From Thermomonas haemolytica (GTDB lineage Bacteria; Pseudomonadota; Gammaproteobacteria; Xanthomonadales; Xanthomonadaceae): DNA of 64,000 bases. Of the stretch, positions 46,004 through 57,407 are shown piece by piece. Position numbers and translations under genes: made by a program. The stretch spans positions 248,001 to 312,000 of the forward strand of contig NZ_SMAP01000001.1 of assembly GCF_004346265.1 (NCBI RefSeq). The letters are read 5' to 3'. The notes beneath the pieces are model-generated. The model did not search any database. It worked only from the letters and a program-made list of their open reading frames with translations, and was not told the origin of the DNA. Each line of letters begins with the position of its first letter. The first letter of the stretch is position 1.

Positions 46004-47821
46004 ATGTCGTGGCTGGCCGCGTTCGCGCTGCTGGCGCTACTGGGCTGTGCGTTCGCCAGCGCGGCGGCCACCCCGGCTGCGCTGCGGCTGGCACCCGGTG
46101 ATTCCAGCTTCCCGCTTTCGCCCAGCCTGACCTACTGGCACGACACCCAGGCCAGCGCCGGGGTGGAACAGGCCTTCCGGCGCGCCGAGGCCGGCGCGTT
46201 CGCGCCGCTGCCGGGCGGCAACCCCGCGTTCGGCTTCCAGAGCGGCGCCTACTGGTTCTACCTACCGATCGAGAACGAGCAGCCCGACGAGCCGCGCTGG
46301 CTGCTGGTGCAGGAATACGCGCTCAGCGACAGCCTCGACCTGTACCTGCGCTATCCCGACGGCCACATCGAGCACCAATCGGGCGGCGACCACGCGCCAT
46401 TCGAGGACCGCTTCGTGCGCTACCGGCACCCGAACTTCCGGGTGGACCTGCCGGCCGGCCAGCGGGTGGAGCTGCTGCTGCGGGTGCAGAGCGAGAGCTC
46501 GATGCAGGTGCCGCTGGTGCTGTATTCGCCCAAGGCCTTCGCCGAGCTGATGCGCGATGCGCAGTTCTCCAACGGGCTGTACTACGGCATCGTGCTGGCG
46601 CTGCTCTGCTACAACCTGGTGCTGTGGCTGACCCTGCGCGACGCCAGCTACTTCTGGTACCTGCTGCACACCGCCGCGTTCGGGCTGGTGCTGTTCACCC
46701 TCAACGGCTACGGCTTCGAGTACCTGTGGTCGAACTCGGCCTGGCTGGCGGATGCGTCGGTGCCGCTGTCGATCTGCCTGGCGCTGATCGGGATGCAGCT
46801 GTTCTCGCGCAGCTTCCTCGACCTGCCGCAGCGCTGGCCCGCCGGCAACGTGGCCTGCCTATGCCTGGTTGGCTTCTTCGCCCTGCTCGGGCTGGCGTCG
46901 CTGTGGCTGCCCTACAGCGTGGCTACTCCGATTGCCTCGCGCGCGGTGCTAGTGGGCGTGCTCTGGATCATCACCGCCTCGCTGGTGATGATCTACCGCG
47001 GCTACCGCCCGGCGCGGCTGTTCCTGCTGGCGTGGGCGCTGTTCCTCACCGGCACCACCGCGTTCACCCTGCTCGCCTTCGGCATCCTGCCGCAGAACTT
47101 CTGGACCCAGAACGGCGTGCAGGTCGGCTCGGCGCTGGAACTGCTGCTGCTCTCGCTGGCGCTGGGCAACCGCTACGCCAGCCTGCGCGAGGAAAACATC
47201 CGGATCGTGCAGGAAACCAACGAGAAGCTGGAGCGCGGGCTGATCGACCGCACCCGCGAACTGCGCACCACCATGGCCCAGCTGGGCGAAGCCAATGTGC
47301 AGCTGCGCGAGTACAGCCGACGCGACCCGCTCACCGGCGCGTTCAACCGCCGCCACTTCCACGAGGCCCTGCGCGAGGCGATGCAGGCGCGCGGCAGCGG
47401 CGGCCAGCCGCTGGCGCTGCTGCTGCTGGACCTGGACCACTTCAAGCAGATCAACGACGCATACGGCCATCTGGCCGGCGACGACTGCCTGAACGCGGTG
47501 GCGCGCTGCCTGGAGGAGGTCGCGCAGGCGCGCGGCGGGCTGGCGGCGCGCTTCGGCGGCGAGGAGTTCGTGCTGGTGCTGCCGGGCGCCGACGCGCAGG
47601 CCGCGCTGCAGGCGGCGGAAGCGGTGCGCCTGCGCATCCAGCAGCAGTGCGTGGACAGCCAGGGCCACAGCATCCGGCTCAGCGCCAGCATCGGCGTGCA
47701 TACCATCGATGGCGGGCAAACCGTGTCGCCGGAAGATGCGATCCGGCTGGCGGACGAGGCGCTGTACCGCGCCAAACGCGAGGGCCGCAACTGCGTGCGG
47801 CATTCGATCAGCGTCGCCTGA
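46004..47821 (+). CDS. Membrane diguanylate cyclase (7TMR-DISM + GGDEF)
   Basis: A 605-aa protein from the ATG at 46004 (MSWLAAFALLALLGC signal). Residues 25-180 form a periplasmic 7TMR-DISMED2-type sensor domain, residues 190-390 hold seven membrane helices, then a coiled coil (NEKLERGLIDRTRELRTTMA) leads to a GGDEF domain with RDPLTGAFNRR and active site FGGEEF. The usual inhibitory RxxD site five residues before GGEEF is missing. It should make c-di-GMP in response to a periplasmic ligand. TAGAAT stands at 45953-45958; an upstream in-frame ATG at 45965 is less likely. Confidence 0.9.
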   Translation: MSWLAAFALLALLGCAFASAAATPAALRLAPGDSSFPLSPSLTYWHDTQASAGVEQAFRRAEAGAFAPLPGGNPAFGFQSGAYWFYLPIENEQPDEPRWLLVQEYALSDSLDLYLRYPDGHIEHQSGGDHAPFEDRFVRYRHPNFRVDLPAGQRVELLLRVQSESSMQVPLVLYSPKAFAELMRDAQFSNGLYYGIVLALLCYNLVLWLTLRDASYFWYLLHTAAFGLVLFTLNGYGFEYLWSNSAWLADASVPLSICLALIGMQLFSRSFLDLPQRWPAGNVACLCLVGFFALLGLASLWLPYSVATPIASRAVLVGVLWIITASLVMIYRGYRPARLFLLAWALFLTGTTAFTLLAFGILPQNFWTQNGVQVGSALELLLLSLALGNRYASLREENIRIVQETNEKLERGLIDRTRELRTTMAQLGEANVQLREYSRRDPLTGAFNRRHFHEALREAMQARGSGGQPLALLLLDLDHFKQINDAYGHLAGDDCLNAVARCLEEVAQARGGLAARFGGEEFVLVLPGADAQAALQAAEAVRLRIQQQCVDSQGHSIRLSASIGVHTIDGGQTVSPEDAIRLADEALYRAKREGRNCVRHSISVA

Positions 47822-47836
47822 TCCGCCGCGCGGCCG

Positions 47837-48454
47837 TCAGCCTCCCCGCGCGGCGAGCACGCGCCGGGCATCGTCCAGCCCCAGCCCGCGCGCGCGCAGC
47901 AGCACCAGCAGGTGATACAGCAGGTCCGCGGCCTCGCCCAGCAGCGCCGCGTCGTCCTGCGCCACCGCGGCCAGCGCGGTTTCCACGCCCTCCTCGCCGA
48001 CCTTCTGCGCGATCCGGCGAATGCCGGCCTCGAACAGCCGTGTGGTGTAGCTGCCCTCCGGGCGCTCCTGCGCGCGGCGGGCGATGAGGGCATCCAGCGC
48101 GGACAGCACGTCGCCCGGCGCCTCCGGGAAACAGCTGGTGCGCCCGAGGTGGCAGGTCGGGCCGTGCGGACGCGCCTGCACCAGCAGGGTGTCGGCATCG
48201 CAATCGGCCTCCACCGACACCAGCGCCAGCACGTGGCCGGAGGACTCGCCCTTGGTCCACAGCCGCTGCTTGCTGCGGCTGTAGAAGGTCACCCGGCCGC
48301 TAGCCAGGGTGGCCTGCAATGCCGCGCGGTCCACGTAGCCCAGCATCAGCACGCGCAGGGTGTCGGCATCCTGCACGATGGCCGGCAGCAGGCCGCCCTG
48401 CTTGTCCCAGGCCAATGCCTCGATGTCCAGCGTGGTCGTCGTAGTCGTGTTCAC
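47837..48454 (-). CDS. hisIE: Bifunctional PR-AMP cyclohydrolase / PR-ATP pyrophosphatase
   Basis: A 205-aa fusion for steps 2 and 3 of histidine synthesis. The HisI domain shows [29 protein letters not shown] and zinc ligands in DCDADTLL and [11 protein letters not shown]; the HisE domain shows [13 protein letters not shown] and [11 protein letters not shown]. The GTG start overlaps the hisF stop (GTGA). Last gene of the his operon. Confidence 0.93.
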   Translation of the reverse strand: MNTTTTTTLDIEALAWDKQGGLLPAIVQDADTLRVLMLGYVDRAALQATLASGRVTFYSRSKQRLWTKGESSGHVLALVSVEADCDADTLLVQARPHGPTCHLGRTSCFPEAPGDVLSALDALIARRAQERPEGSYTTRLFEAGIRRIAQKVGEEGVETALAAVAQDDAALLGEAADLLYHLLVLLRARGLGLDDARRVLAARGG

Positions 48455-49221
48455 AGCCGCACCTCGATCCCCTGCCCGCGCAGGAATTGCTTGAGCGCGG
48501 GGATCTCCACCGCGCCGGAATGGAACACGCTGGCCGCCAGTGCGGCATCCACGTCCGCGTCGCGGAAGGCCTGCGCGAAATGCGCGGGCGCACCGGCCCC
48601 GCCGGAGGCCACCAGCGGCACCTGGCAGACGGCGCGTGCCGCCTTGAGCTGTGCGATGTCGTAGCCGGCGCGCACGCCGTCGCTGCCCATGCAGTTCAGC
48701 ACGATCTCGCCAGCGCCCAGGCGCTGCGCCTCCGCGATCCAGTCCAGGGTGCGCTTGCCCGGCGCGCGCATCGCATCCGGGCTGCCGGTGTGACTGCGCA
48801 CGCGCCATTCGCCGTCGGCCTCGCGCACGGAATCGATGCCGACCACCACGCACTGCACGCCGAAGGCGTCGGCCAGTTCGGCGATCAGCGCCGGCCGCTC
48901 CAGCGCCGGGGTATTGATGGAAATCTTGTCGGCGCCGGCGTGCAGCACCGCGCGCGCATCCTCCACGCTGCGGATGCCGCCCGCCACGCAGAACGGGATG
49001 TCAATGAGCCGCGCCACCCGCTCCACCCAGCCGCGGTCCACGCGGCGCCCTTCCGGGCTGGCGGCGATGTCGTAGAACACCAGTTCGTCGGCGCCGGCAT
49101 CGCGATAGCGCAGCGCCAGCTCGACGATGTCGCCCATGTCCACGTGGTCGCGAAAGCGCACGCCCTTGACCACGCGGCCGTCGCGCACGTCCAGGCAGGG
49201 AATCAGGCGGCGGCTCAGCAT
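48451..49221 (-). CDS. hisF: Imidazole glycerol phosphate synthase, cyclase subunit
   Basis: A 256-aa beta/alpha barrel. The catalytic Asp residues are in the first strand [14 protein letters not shown] and in [10 protein letters not shown], and phosphate sites are in FCVAGGIRS and [10 protein letters not shown]. It works with HisH, using ammonia channelled through the barrel to make IGP and AICAR. Overlaps hisA and hisIE by a few bases. Confidence 0.95.
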   Translation of the reverse strand: MLSRRLIPCLDVRDGRVVKGVRFRDHVDMGDIVELALRYRDAGADELVFYDIAASPEGRRVDRGWVERVARLIDIPFCVAGGIRSVEDARAVLHAGADKISINTPALERPALIAELADAFGVQCVVVGIDSVREADGEWRVRSHTGSPDAMRAPGKRTLDWIAEAQRLGAGEIVLNCMGSDGVRAGYDIAQLKAARAVCQVPLVASGGAGAPAHFAQAFRDADVDAALAASVFHSGAVEIPALKQFLRGQGIEVRL

Positions 49222-49949
49222 GCCAGCGCCTCCGCCAGCGCCAGCCGCCCGTCCAGCAGCGCCTTGCCCAGCACCGCGCCGGCGCAGCCGGCGGCGCGCG
49301 CCGCGGCCACGTCGGCGGCATCGCGCACCCCGCCGCTGGCCTGCACGCGCACGCCTGGATGGGCCGCGCACAGGCGGCGGTAGAGGTCGATGTTCGGCCC
49401 GGCCAGCATGCCGTCGCGGGCGATGTCGGTGCACAGCAGGTGCACCAGCCCGGCCTCCGCATAGCGCGCCAGCAGGCCCTCCAGCGTCTCGGAGGCGACC
49501 TGCGTCCAGCCGTGCACCGGCAGGCGCCACGTGCCCGTCGCGTCCTGCCGCGCGTCCAGCGCGACGGTGATGCGCTCGCTGCCGAACCTCGCCAGCCAGC
49601 CCATCACGGTGTCGGGCGCGGTCACTGCGAGCGAGCCCACCACCACGCGCGCCGCGCCGGCCTCCAGCAGCGCCGCCACGTCGGCCTCGCTGCGCACGCC
49701 ACCGCCGGTCTGCACCTGCAATCCGGTCTCGGTCCGGATCTGACGCAGCAGTGGGTACAGCGTGTAGCCGCCGGCCTTGGCGGCGTCCAGATCGACCAGA
49801 TGCAGCCACGCCGCCCCGTCCTCGGCATAGCACTGCGCGAACGCCAGCGGGTCGTCGCCGTAGCGGGTTTCGTTGGCGTAATCGCCCTGGCGCAGGCGCA
49901 CCACCTTGCCGGCGCGGATGTCGAGGGCGGGATAGACGGTGAAGCTCAT
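49215..49949 (-). CDS. hisA: ProFAR isomerase
   Basis: A 244-aa barrel enzyme with the general base in [14 protein letters not shown] and the second Asp in [14 protein letters not shown]. It converts ProFAR to PRFAR in step 4 of the pathway. The ATG overlaps the hisH stop. Confidence 0.94.
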   Translation of the reverse strand: MSFTVYPALDIRAGKVVRLRQGDYANETRYGDDPLAFAQCYAEDGAAWLHLVDLDAAKAGGYTLYPLLRQIRTETGLQVQTGGGVRSEADVAALLEAGAARVVVGSLAVTAPDTVMGWLARFGSERITVALDARQDATGTWRLPVHGWTQVASETLEGLLARYAEAGLVHLLCTDIARDGMLAGPNIDLYRRLCAAHPGVRVQASGGVRDAADVAAARAAGCAGAVLGKALLDGRLALAEALAC

Positions 49950-50545
49950 GCGGGCATCCAGCGCAGGAAGTTGTCGAGCAGGCGCGCGCCGACACTGGCG
50001 GAACGCTCGGGGTGGAACTGGGCGCCGGCGATACGGCCACGCGCGACCACCGCGGCGAAACGCTCGCCGTGGGTGCATGCGGCGATGCAGTCGGCGGTCA
50101 CCGGCGCCGCGTAGCCGTGCACGAAATAGGCGCTGGCACCCGCCGCGATGCCCTCCAGCAGCGGCGAGGGCGCGACCATCTCCAGCGTATTCCAGCCCAT
50201 GTGCGGCACGCGCAGTCCGGGGCCACCCTGCAGCTTGCGCACGCGCCCGGGCAGCAGGCCGAGGCAGGCCACGTCACCCTCCTCGGAGCGTTCAAACAGC
50301 AATTGCATGCCCACGCAAATGCCCAGCAACGGCACCTCCAGACGCGGCAGTACTTCAATAAAGCCGCGCTCGCGCAGCAGCGCCATCGCGGGCGCCGCGG
50401 CGCCGACGCCCGGCAGCAGCACGCGCGGCATGCCGCGCAGGCCGTCGGCATCGCGCACGACCCGCGGGGCCGCGCCCAGCCGTTCCAGCGCATAGCAGAC
50501 GGAGCCGAAGTTGGCCCCGCCGGCATCGATGACCGCCACCTCCAT
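49946..50545 (-). CDS. hisH: Imidazole glycerol phosphate synthase, glutaminase subunit
   Basis: A 199-aa class I glutamine amidotransferase. The nucleophile is in [13 protein letters not shown], the catalytic His/Glu in GAQFHPERS, and the HisF contact region around VPHMGWN. The start overlaps the hisB stop (a GTG directly before the ATG is an alternative). Confidence 0.94.
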   Translation of the reverse strand: MEVAVIDAGGANFGSVCYALERLGAAPRVVRDADGLRGMPRVLLPGVGAAAPAMALLRERGFIEVLPRLEVPLLGICVGMQLLFERSEEGDVACLGLLPGRVRKLQGGPGLRVPHMGWNTLEMVAPSPLLEGIAAGASAYFVHGYAAPVTADCIAACTHGERFAAVVARGRIAGAQFHPERSASVGARLLDNFLRWMPA

Positions 50546-51624
50546 CACAGCACGCCCTTGGTGGACGGCAGCTCCGCGCCCTCGCGGCGGACCGCCTGCC
50601 GCAGCGCGCGCGCCACGGCCTTGAAACAGGCCTCCACCTGGTGGTGGTCGTTCTCACCACGCACCTGCAGGTGCAGGTTCAGTCCTGCCGCATCGCACAG
50701 CGAGCGGAAGAAATGCGGCACCAGCTCGGTGGGCAGGTCGCCCACGCGCTCGCGGCGGAAGGCGCCGGTGAACACGAAGTACGGCCGCCCGCTGCAATCC
50801 AGCGCAGCGCTGGCCAAACTTTCGTCCATCGGCAGGGTGAAGCCGTAGCGGCCGATGCCGCGCTTGTCGCCCAGTGCCTCGCGCAGCGCCTGGCCCAGCG
50901 CCAGCGCGGTGTCCTCGACGGTGTGGTGCTCGTCGATATGCAGGTCGCCCTCGGCGCGGATGGTGAGCGCAAAGCCGCCGTGTTTTCCGAGCTGCTCGAG
51001 CATGTGGTCGAAGAAGGCCAGCCCGGTGGCGACCTGCGGCTCGGCCGCGCGGTCCAGGTCCACCTCCACGCGGATCTTCGTTTCCTTCGTGTTGCGCACC
51101 ACCGTCGCCTGGCGCGGTGCATCCGCCAACGCGTGCGCGATGCCGGCCCAGTCCCACTCGCCGCCGAACTGCGCGGTGGCGAGCTGAAAGCCGCGGATGC
51201 GCAGATTCGCCGCGAACTCCATGTCGGTTGGACGGTCGCCCACCATCGCGCTGCGCGCCCAGTCGATGCTGCGGTCCTGCAGGTAGGCGGTGAGCATGCC
51301 GATGCCGGGCTTGCGGTTGGGGCTGTGGTCGGAAGGCAGGCTGCAGTCGATCAGCTCGTCGCGGAACACGATGCCCTGGCTTTCGAACACCTGCCGCATC
51401 AGCGCGTGCGGGCCGTCGAACGCCGCGCGCGGGAACGCGTCGCTGCCGAGGCCGTCCTGGTTGCTGACGATCACGAACTCGTAGCCGGCATCGCGCAGCT
51501 TGAGCAGCGCGGGAATGACGCCGCGCACGAAGCGCAGCTTCTCGTAGGCATCGATCTGGAAATCCGCCGGCTCCTCGATCAGGGTGCCGTCGCGGTCCAC
51601 GAACAGGATCGGACGCAGGCTCAT
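50545..51624 (-). CDS. hisB: Bifunctional histidinol-phosphatase / IGP dehydratase
   Basis: A 359-aa fusion. The N-terminal HAD phosphatase has [21 protein letters not shown] and zinc-region [12 protein letters not shown]; the C-terminal dehydratase has [25 protein letters not shown] and [10 protein letters not shown]. The fusion is typical of gamma-proteobacteria. Confidence 0.95.
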   Translation of the reverse strand: MSLRPILFVDRDGTLIEEPADFQIDAYEKLRFVRGVIPALLKLRDAGYEFVIVSNQDGLGSDAFPRAAFDGPHALMRQVFESQGIVFRDELIDCSLPSDHSPNRKPGIGMLTAYLQDRSIDWARSAMVGDRPTDMEFAANLRIRGFQLATAQFGGEWDWAGIAHALADAPRQATVVRNTKETKIRVEVDLDRAAEPQVATGLAFFDHMLEQLGKHGGFALTIRAEGDLHIDEHHTVEDTALALGQALREALGDKRGIGRYGFTLPMDESLASAALDCSGRPYFVFTGAFRRERVGDLPTELVPHFFRSLCDAAGLNLHLQVRGENDHHQVEACFKAVARALRQAVRREGAELPSTKGVL

Positions 51625-52712
51625 GCGGCGGCCTCCACTGGCAGCCGATCCAGCGCCGCCAGCACCCGCCGGCATTCCTCCGCGGTGCCCACGCTGATGC
51701 GCAGGGCATCGCCCAGCTGCGGCAGCGCGCGCATGTCGCGCACCACCACCCCGGCAGCGAGCAGCGCGGCAAACGCGGCACCGGCATCGGCAAACCGCAC
51801 CAGCAGGAAATTACCGGCCGAGGGATACACCCGCCGCACCTGCGGCAGCCGGCGCAGGCCGTCGGCTAGCCGCGCGCGCGCTTCGCGCACCGCCTCCATA
51901 CGGCTGCGGGTCAGCGCCAGCGCCTCCGGCGCCAGCGCCGCCAGCGCGGCCTCCACCACCGGCTGCGGCACCGGGTATGGCGCCTGGCAGCGGCGCAGCG
52001 CCTCGATCAGTGCCGGCGCGCCCAGCACGCAGCCCACCCGCGCCGCGGCCAGCGCGTGCGCCTTGGACAGGGTGCGCAGCACCGCGAGGTTGTCGTGGTC
52101 GGCCAGCAGCGTGCTGGCCGAGGGCGCATCCGCGTATTCGAGATAGGCCTCGTCCACCACCACCAGGCAGCGCCCGCGCAGGCGCGCGGCCAGCGCGGCG
52201 ATGGCATCGCGCGCCAGCAGTTCGCCCGACGGATTGCCGGGCGTGCACAGGAACAGCAGACTTGCCCCGCTCTCCAGCGCGGCATCGCCCATCGCGTCCA
52301 AATCCGCCCGCAAACCGTCCGGTGCGTCCACCAGCGGCATCTCGACCACACCGGCGCCGTGCAGTCGCGCGCACACCGCATACATGCCGAACACCGGCGG
52401 GGCGATCACGATGCGGCCGCGCCCCGGCGCGCAGAACGCGCGCACCAGCAGGTCGATGCCTTCGTCGCTGCCGCGCCCGATCAGCAGCTGCGCCGGCGCA
52501 ACGCCATAGAGCTGCGCCAGCCGCGCACGCAGCGCCTCCGGCTGCGGTGCCGGGTAGCGGCGCAGGGCCGCGCCCGGGTCGGACGGGTTGGCCCAGGCCG
52601 ATTCATTGGCGTTGAGCCAGATCGTGCCGGACAGCGCCTCGCTGCGCGCCGACTTGTAGCCGCCGAAGTCGCGCAGGTCTTCACGCAATAGCGCGTTCAC
52701 CGTGGTGCTCAT
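51621..52712 (-). CDS. hisC: Histidinol-phosphate aminotransferase
   Basis: A 363-aa PLP enzyme of fold type I. The PLP lysine is in [16 protein letters not shown], with LCTPGNPSG and [10 protein letters not shown] before it. It moves the amino group from glutamate to imidazole-acetol phosphate. Start [12 protein letters not shown] overlaps the hisD stop. Confidence 0.94.
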   Translation of the reverse strand: MSTTVNALLREDLRDFGGYKSARSEALSGTIWLNANESAWANPSDPGAALRRYPAPQPEALRARLAQLYGVAPAQLLIGRGSDEGIDLLVRAFCAPGRGRIVIAPPVFGMYAVCARLHGAGVVEMPLVDAPDGLRADLDAMGDAALESGASLLFLCTPGNPSGELLARDAIAALAARLRGRCLVVVDEAYLEYADAPSASTLLADHDNLAVLRTLSKAHALAAARVGCVLGAPALIEALRRCQAPYPVPQPVVEAALAALAPEALALTRSRMEAVREARARLADGLRRLPQVRRVYPSAGNFLLVRFADAGAAFAALLAAGVVVRDMRALPQLGDALRISVGTAEECRRVLAALDRLPVEAAA

Positions 52713-54007
52713 GCTGCCTGCTCCAATCGCAGTTCGACCGCGCGCGCGTGCGCCTGCAGGCCTTCCGCATGCGCGAGGATGGCCGCGCACGGACCGGCGT
52801 TGGCAATCCCGGTGCGGCTGGCTTCCTGCACGGTGATGGCTTTCTGGAAGCTGGCCACGGACAGCCCGCTCCATGCGCGCGCCGCACCGCCGGTAGGCAG
52901 GACATGGTTGCTGCCGCTGCAGTAGTCGCCCAGTGCCTCCGGCGTCCAGTCGCCGAGGAAGATGCTGCCGGCGCTGTCGATGCGGTCCAGCCAGGCGCGC
53001 GGCTCGCGCACGGCCAGGATCAAATGCTCCGGTGCGTACGCATTGCTGATGGCGATGGCCTGCTCGATGTCGCGCACCCGCACCAGCCGCGAGGACTCCA
53101 GCGCGCGGCGGGCGATGGCCGCGCGCGGCAGCGTGGTCAGCTGGGCTTCGACTTCCGCCGCCACCGCCTCCAGCAGCAAGTCGCTATCGGTCAGCAGCAG
53201 TACCTGCGAATCCGGCCCGTGTTCGGCCTGCGACAGCAGATCGGCGGCGACGAACGCGGCATTCGCGCCGCTATCTGCGATCACCAACACTTCCGAGGGG
53301 CCGGCCGGCATGTCGATGGCGATCCCGCCCGGGCGCTGCGCGGCCTGGCGCTTGGCTTCATCCACCCAGGCATTGCCCGGGCCGAACAGCTTGTCGCAGC
53401 GCGGCACGCTCGCCGTGCCCAGCGCCATCGCGGCGATCGCCTGCGCGCCGCCGAGCTTGAACACGCGCACGCCCGGTGCCTGCCGCGCCGCCAGCAGCAC
53501 CGCCGGATCGGCGCTGCCGTCGGCCCGCGGCGGCGTGCACAGCACCACCTCGGCGCAGCCGGCCAGCCGCGCCGGCACGCACAGCATCAGCGCGGTCGAA
53601 GGCAGCGGCGCGCTACCCGCGGGCACGTACAGCCCGACCCGGCGGATCGGCCGCTGCACGCGCTGGCAGGTCAGACCCGGCGCGGTTTCCACTGCATACG
53701 GCGACGCGATGCCGGCGCGGTGGAAGGCCTCGATCCGCGCGGCCGCCTCGGCGATCGCCGCCTGCACGTCGGCGGGCACCGCGTCAGCGGCGCGCGCGAA
53801 CTCGTCCGCACCCACCTCGAAATCCTCGAGCGCCACGCCGTCGAACCGCGCGGTGAAATCGCGCAGGGCATCGTCGCCGCGTTCCGCGACCGCCTCGAAG
53901 ACCGCCTGCACGCCGGCGCGCACGGTGTTGGACACCGCCTGCACCGGCCGCTGCAGCACGGCCGCGCGCGTGGGCTCATCCAGCTGGTTCCAGTCGATGC
54001 GCTTCAT
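52709..54007 (-). CDS. hisD: Histidinol dehydrogenase
   Basis: A 432-aa zinc enzyme that oxidises histidinol to histidine in two steps. Conserved segments are [56 protein letters not shown] and the zinc-site AEHGPDSQV. Start [12 protein letters not shown] at 54007 overlaps the hisG stop; the longer upstream frame is a shadow of hisG. Confidence 0.95.
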   Translation of the reverse strand: MKRIDWNQLDEPTRAAVLQRPVQAVSNTVRAGVQAVFEAVAERGDDALRDFTARFDGVALEDFEVGADEFARAADAVPADVQAAIAEAAARIEAFHRAGIASPYAVETAPGLTCQRVQRPIRRVGLYVPAGSAPLPSTALMLCVPARLAGCAEVVLCTPPRADGSADPAVLLAARQAPGVRVFKLGGAQAIAAMALGTASVPRCDKLFGPGNAWVDEAKRQAAQRPGGIAIDMPAGPSEVLVIADSGANAAFVAADLLSQAEHGPDSQVLLLTDSDLLLEAVAAEVEAQLTTLPRAAIARRALESSRLVRVRDIEQAIAISNAYAPEHLILAVREPRAWLDRIDSAGSIFLGDWTPEALGDYCSGSNHVLPTGGAARAWSGLSVASFQKAITVQEASRTGIANAGPCAAILAHAEGLQAHARAVELRLEQAA

Positions 54008-54918
54008 GCCAGCATCCGCTCCACCGGCAACACCATCAGCCCGCGCGCACCGGCGCGCTTGAGGTCTTCCAGCCGCTGCCAGGTCATCGCGCCGTGGCAC
54101 AGCGCCTGCAGCGCCAGGGTCTCGCTGCCGTCCACCGGGCACATGGTCGGCGGCTCCGCATCCGGCAGCAGCTGCAGCACCTGCGGCAGCGCCTCGCGCG
54201 GGGCCTGGAACAGCAGCAGCTTGCTGTCGCGGATGCGCAGCACGCCGTCCATGCGCCGCAGCAGCAGGTCGGCCAGCTCGGCGCGCACGTCGCCGAACGG
54301 CTGCACCGGCCCGGCCAGCACCGCCTCGCTCTGCAGGATGTCCAGCACCGGCTTGAGCTGGTTGGCGGCCAGGGTGGCGCCGCTGGACACCAGGTCGCAG
54401 ATGGCATCGGCCTGGCCGAGGCGCGGCGCGATTTCCACCGAGCCGCTGAGCACCACGATGTCGGCCTCCACCTGCTGCTGGCGCAACCAGGCGCGCAGCT
54501 GGTTGGGATAGGTGGTGGCGATGCGCTTTCCGGCCAGCTGCGCCGGGCCTTGCCAGTCCCAGCCGTCGGGCACCGCGATCGACAGCCGGCAGCCGCCGAA
54601 GCCGAGCGCGCGCCATTCGCGGAACACCGGCGGCAGGCCGGCCTCGCTGCGCTCGCCGGCCTGTTCCAGCAGCACGTTGCGGCCGACCACGCCGAGATCG
54701 CACACGCCGTCGGCGATCAGGCCGGGGATGTCGTCGTCGCGCACCAGCAGCAGGTCCACCGGCAGCGACTCGCCGTAGCAGAACAGGCGGTCGCGGCTTT
54801 CGCGCCAGCTCAGGCCGGCGGAGGCCAGCAAGGCACGGGCCGGCTCGCTGAGGCGACCGGATTTCTGGATGGCGATGCGCAGACGGTCGCGCACCGCCGG
54901 AGTGGCGGGAGGGCTCAT
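54004..54918 (-). CDS. hisG: ATP phosphoribosyltransferase
   Basis: A 304-aa long-form HisG. It has [41 protein letters not shown] and a C-terminal ACT-like regulatory domain (LVLP near the end), so it should be feedback-inhibited by histidine. First enzyme of the pathway; 11 bases after the hisR gene. Confidence 0.95.
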   Translation of the reverse strand: MSPPATPAVRDRLRIAIQKSGRLSEPARALLASAGLSWRESRDRLFCYGESLPVDLLLVRDDDIPGLIADGVCDLGVVGRNVLLEQAGERSEAGLPPVFREWRALGFGGCRLSIAVPDGWDWQGPAQLAGKRIATTYPNQLRAWLRQQQVEADIVVLSGSVEIAPRLGQADAICDLVSSGATLAANQLKPVLDILQSEAVLAGPVQPFGDVRAELADLLLRRMDGVLRIRDSKLLLFQAPREALPQVLQLLPDAEPPTMCPVDGSETLALQALCHGAMTWQRLEDLKRAGARGLMVLPVERMLA

Positions 54919-54929
54919 GGCGGGGCTGT

Positions 54930-55253
54930 TCAGTGGGAGTCGTTGGAAAGGCCGAGGCGGCGGGCGGCGGTCTGGTAGCCGCCGGTCCCGCGCTCCAGGC
55001 AGCGGGCGACGCGGCCGATGGTGGTGACGCTGACCTTGGTGCGTTCGTGGATCTCGCGGTAAGGCATGCCCTGCAATAGCTGCGGCACCACCCGCCAGCG
55101 GTCGCCCATCGCCTCCAGCTCGGCCGGCGTGCACAGGTCCTCGAGGAACGCACGCACCTCGGCCGCGCCCTGCAGCGACGCCAACGCATAGGCCAGCGCG
55201 TCGATGGCGACGGCGGCATCGTAGGGCGGCAGGGGCTCGGGGCGTTGCTTCAT
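54930..55253 (-). CDS. hisR: TrpR-like his operon regulator (YerC/YecD family)
   Basis: A 107-aa helical protein; start [14 protein letters not shown] at 55253. The Trp-repressor-type fold shows [16 protein letters not shown] and the helix-turn-helix [20 protein letters not shown]. It is the first gene of the his operon, 11 bases before hisG, and an AT-rich perfect inverted repeat lies upstream at 55365-55390. It most likely represses the operon when histidine is plentiful; the ligand is inferred. Confidence 0.88.
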   Translation of the reverse strand: MKQRPEPLPPYDAAVAIDALAYALASLQGAAEVRAFLEDLCTPAELEAMGDRWRVVPQLLQGMPYREIHERTKVSVTTIGRVARCLERGTGGYQTAARRLGLSNDSH

Positions 55254-55364
55254 CGGAAGGCCATCGAAAGATCTGGACTGCGGGATCCCGCCGGGGCGGG
55301 ACGGGCTTGGGCTGTTGCGCCGGGCTTGCTTCGGGCTTGCTCCGGGCAGGGAAATCGAATGCAC

Positions 55365-55390
55365 TAATGTATTAACGCGCTAATACATTA
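55365..55390. promoter_or_regulatory. HisR operator / his promoter
   Basis: TAATGTATTA-ACGCGC-TAATACATTA is a perfect 10-bp inverted repeat, AT-rich in a very GC-rich surrounding, 112 bp before the hisR start. The half-sites look like -10 elements in both directions, so a bound dimer of the TrpR-like protein would block transcription. Confidence 0.75.
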
Positions 55391-55499
55391 ATTGACGAAA
55401 AAGGGCGCGTCAACCGCGCCCTGCTTGTCCCGTGCGTCCGGCTGGGGTGGCGTTCAGCCGGCAGCGCCCCATGGACGCCCTTGCCGGCCGAAGCACCGC

Positions 55500-57407
55500 C
55501 TATCCTTCCGCCAACGCGCGCCGCGCGGCGGCCAGCAGGCTGCCGTCGGCCACCATCGCCACCGCCGCCGCGACCTCGCCGTCCAGCGCGCGGTCGCGGT
55601 CCAGGTAGGGAATGCGCGCGCGCAGCGCCGCATGCGCGGCCGCCACTGCCCGCCCCGGGCGGAACTCCGGCGCCGCGGCCAGCTGTGCGCGCAGGGCGTC
55701 CACCTCGGCCAGGAAGCCATCGCGCTCGGGCGCGCCCGGCAGCGGGCCGCCCGCCACCTTGGCGGCGAACGCCTCGGCGTCCACCCGGCCGGCCAACGCG
55801 CGCGCCGCGTTGATCATGTCGCGCCGCAGGTCCAGCGCCTGCGCGGCGGTGAACAGCTCCAGCGCCAGCACCTTGCCGAGGTCGCTGGCCATCGCGAGCA
55901 CGTGGCGCGCCTCGTTGGCACCCATCGAGACATGGTCCTCGGCGTTCGCAGAGGTGGGGATGGAATAAACCGAGGCCGGCATCGCCCGGCTGGCCAGGTC
56001 GTTGACGATCGCCGCCGCGGTGTACTGCACGATCATGTGGCCCGACTCGGTGCCGTCCTCGTTGCCGATCAGGAACGGCGGCAGGCCGTCGTTGGTGGCC
56101 GGGTCCACCAGCTTGTTGAGACGGCGCTCGCTGATCGAGGCCAGCACCGGGATCGCCGCCTTCAGGTAGCTCATCGCCAGCGCCAGCGGCATGCCGTGGA
56201 AATGGCCGGCGGAAATCACCTGCTCTTCCACGTGCGCGGCATCCACCTTGTCGGGGAACACCAGCGGGTTGTCGGTGACCGCGTTCAGCTCGACGTCCAG
56301 CACGCGCTTGGCCTGCTCCAGCGCATCGCGCACCGCGCCGTGCACCTGCGGGATGCAGCGCAGCGAGTAGCTGTCCTGCGGCTGGTGCTTCTTGCCGCCG
56401 CGGAACGGCAGGAAACGCTGGTAGAACTTCTCGCGGCCGTGGCGCTGGGTGAACGGCACCCAGTCCCAGCCGATGTCGAAGCCCAGCGCCTGCGCGGCCG
56501 GCGTGTCCCAGCTGGCCGGCAGCCAAGGCCGGAACTTCGGCACCAGGTGGTAGGCGATGTCGGACAGGGTGGAACCATCGAGCAGGCGCAGCAGGTGCGC
56601 GGCGGTGGCTACCTGCCCCGGATGCGGGCGCAGCGCGTGGACCTCCGGCGCGAACGCACCCAGGCGGCCGGCGAAGGCATCCAGGGTCATCGCCGCGGCG
56701 AGGTCGGCGGTGTCGAGCAGGTCCTCGAGCTGCTGCACCGCCAGCACGCCGGTCGCCAGCATCTGCGCGGTGCCGTTGTTCAGCGCCAGACCTTCCTTGT
56801 AGGACAGTTCGACCGGCTGCAGGCCCTTGCGCGCCAGCGCATCCGCGCCGGGCATGCGCTGGCCATCGACGAAGGCCTCGCCACCGCCGAGCAGGACGAT
56901 GGCCAGGTGCGATAGCGGCGCCAAGTCGCCGGAAGCGCCCACCGAGCCCAGCTGCGGCACCACCGGCACGATCCCGGCATTGAGCATCGCCGCCAGCGCC
57001 TGCAGCGTCTGCACGCGGATGCCGGAATGCCCGCGCAGCAGCGTGTTGATGCGGATGCACAGCATTGCCCGCACCACTTCCGGCGCGAACGGCTCGCCGA
57101 CGCAGACGGCGTGGGTGACGATCAGGTTGCGCTGCAGTTCGATGTGCGGCGAAACCCCGGACGGCGCCGCGCCCGGCAATTCGTCGCGCAGGCGGTGCGC
57201 GCCCAGCAGCTTGTCGGCGTTGCTGCCGAAACCGGTGGAGACGCCGTAGATCGGCTCCTGCTTCTCCACCTGCGCGGCCAGGAAATCGGCGGCGTGCGCC
57301 ACCCGCTGCAGCGCCGCCTCCTCCAGCTCGACGCCGGCGCCGCGCGCCACCGCCACCAGCTGCGCGCGCGTCAGCGAAAGCCCGTCGAGGCGGACCGTGG
57401 CCGTCAT
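55500..57407 (-). CDS. Histidine ammonia-lyase family enzyme, enlarged
   Basis: A 635-aa MIO-dependent lyase, about 120 residues longer than usual HutH. The cofactor triad Ala-Ser-Gly is at 158-160 ([14 protein letters not shown]), and [10 protein letters not shown] carries T-H where histidine lyases have S-H, which favours histidine over Phe/Tyr as substrate. Extra parts are near residues 75-90 ([16 protein letters not shown]) and about 50 residues between RPHPGQ and [10 protein letters not shown], plus a longer C-terminus. Its ATG overlaps the hisS stop. It would turn histidine into urocanate, but no other hut genes are nearby, so a different role is possible. Confidence 0.75.
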   Translation of the reverse strand: MTATVRLDGLSLTRAQLVAVARGAGVELEEAALQRVAHAADFLAAQVEKQEPIYGVSTGFGSNADKLLGAHRLRDELPGAAPSGVSPHIELQRNLIVTHAVCVGEPFAPEVVRAMLCIRINTLLRGHSGIRVQTLQALAAMLNAGIVPVVPQLGSVGASGDLAPLSHLAIVLLGGGEAFVDGQRMPGADALARKGLQPVELSYKEGLALNNGTAQMLATGVLAVQQLEDLLDTADLAAAMTLDAFAGRLGAFAPEVHALRPHPGQVATAAHLLRLLDGSTLSDIAYHLVPKFRPWLPASWDTPAAQALGFDIGWDWVPFTQRHGREKFYQRFLPFRGGKKHQPQDSYSLRCIPQVHGAVRDALEQAKRVLDVELNAVTDNPLVFPDKVDAAHVEEQVISAGHFHGMPLALAMSYLKAAIPVLASISERRLNKLVDPATNDGLPPFLIGNEDGTESGHMIVQYTAAAIVNDLASRAMPASVYSIPTSANAEDHVSMGANEARHVLAMASDLGKVLALELFTAAQALDLRRDMINAARALAGRVDAEAFAAKVAGGPLPGAPERDGFLAEVDALRAQLAAAPEFRPGRAVAAAHAALRARIPYLDRDRALDGEVAAAVAMVADGSLLAAARRALAEG

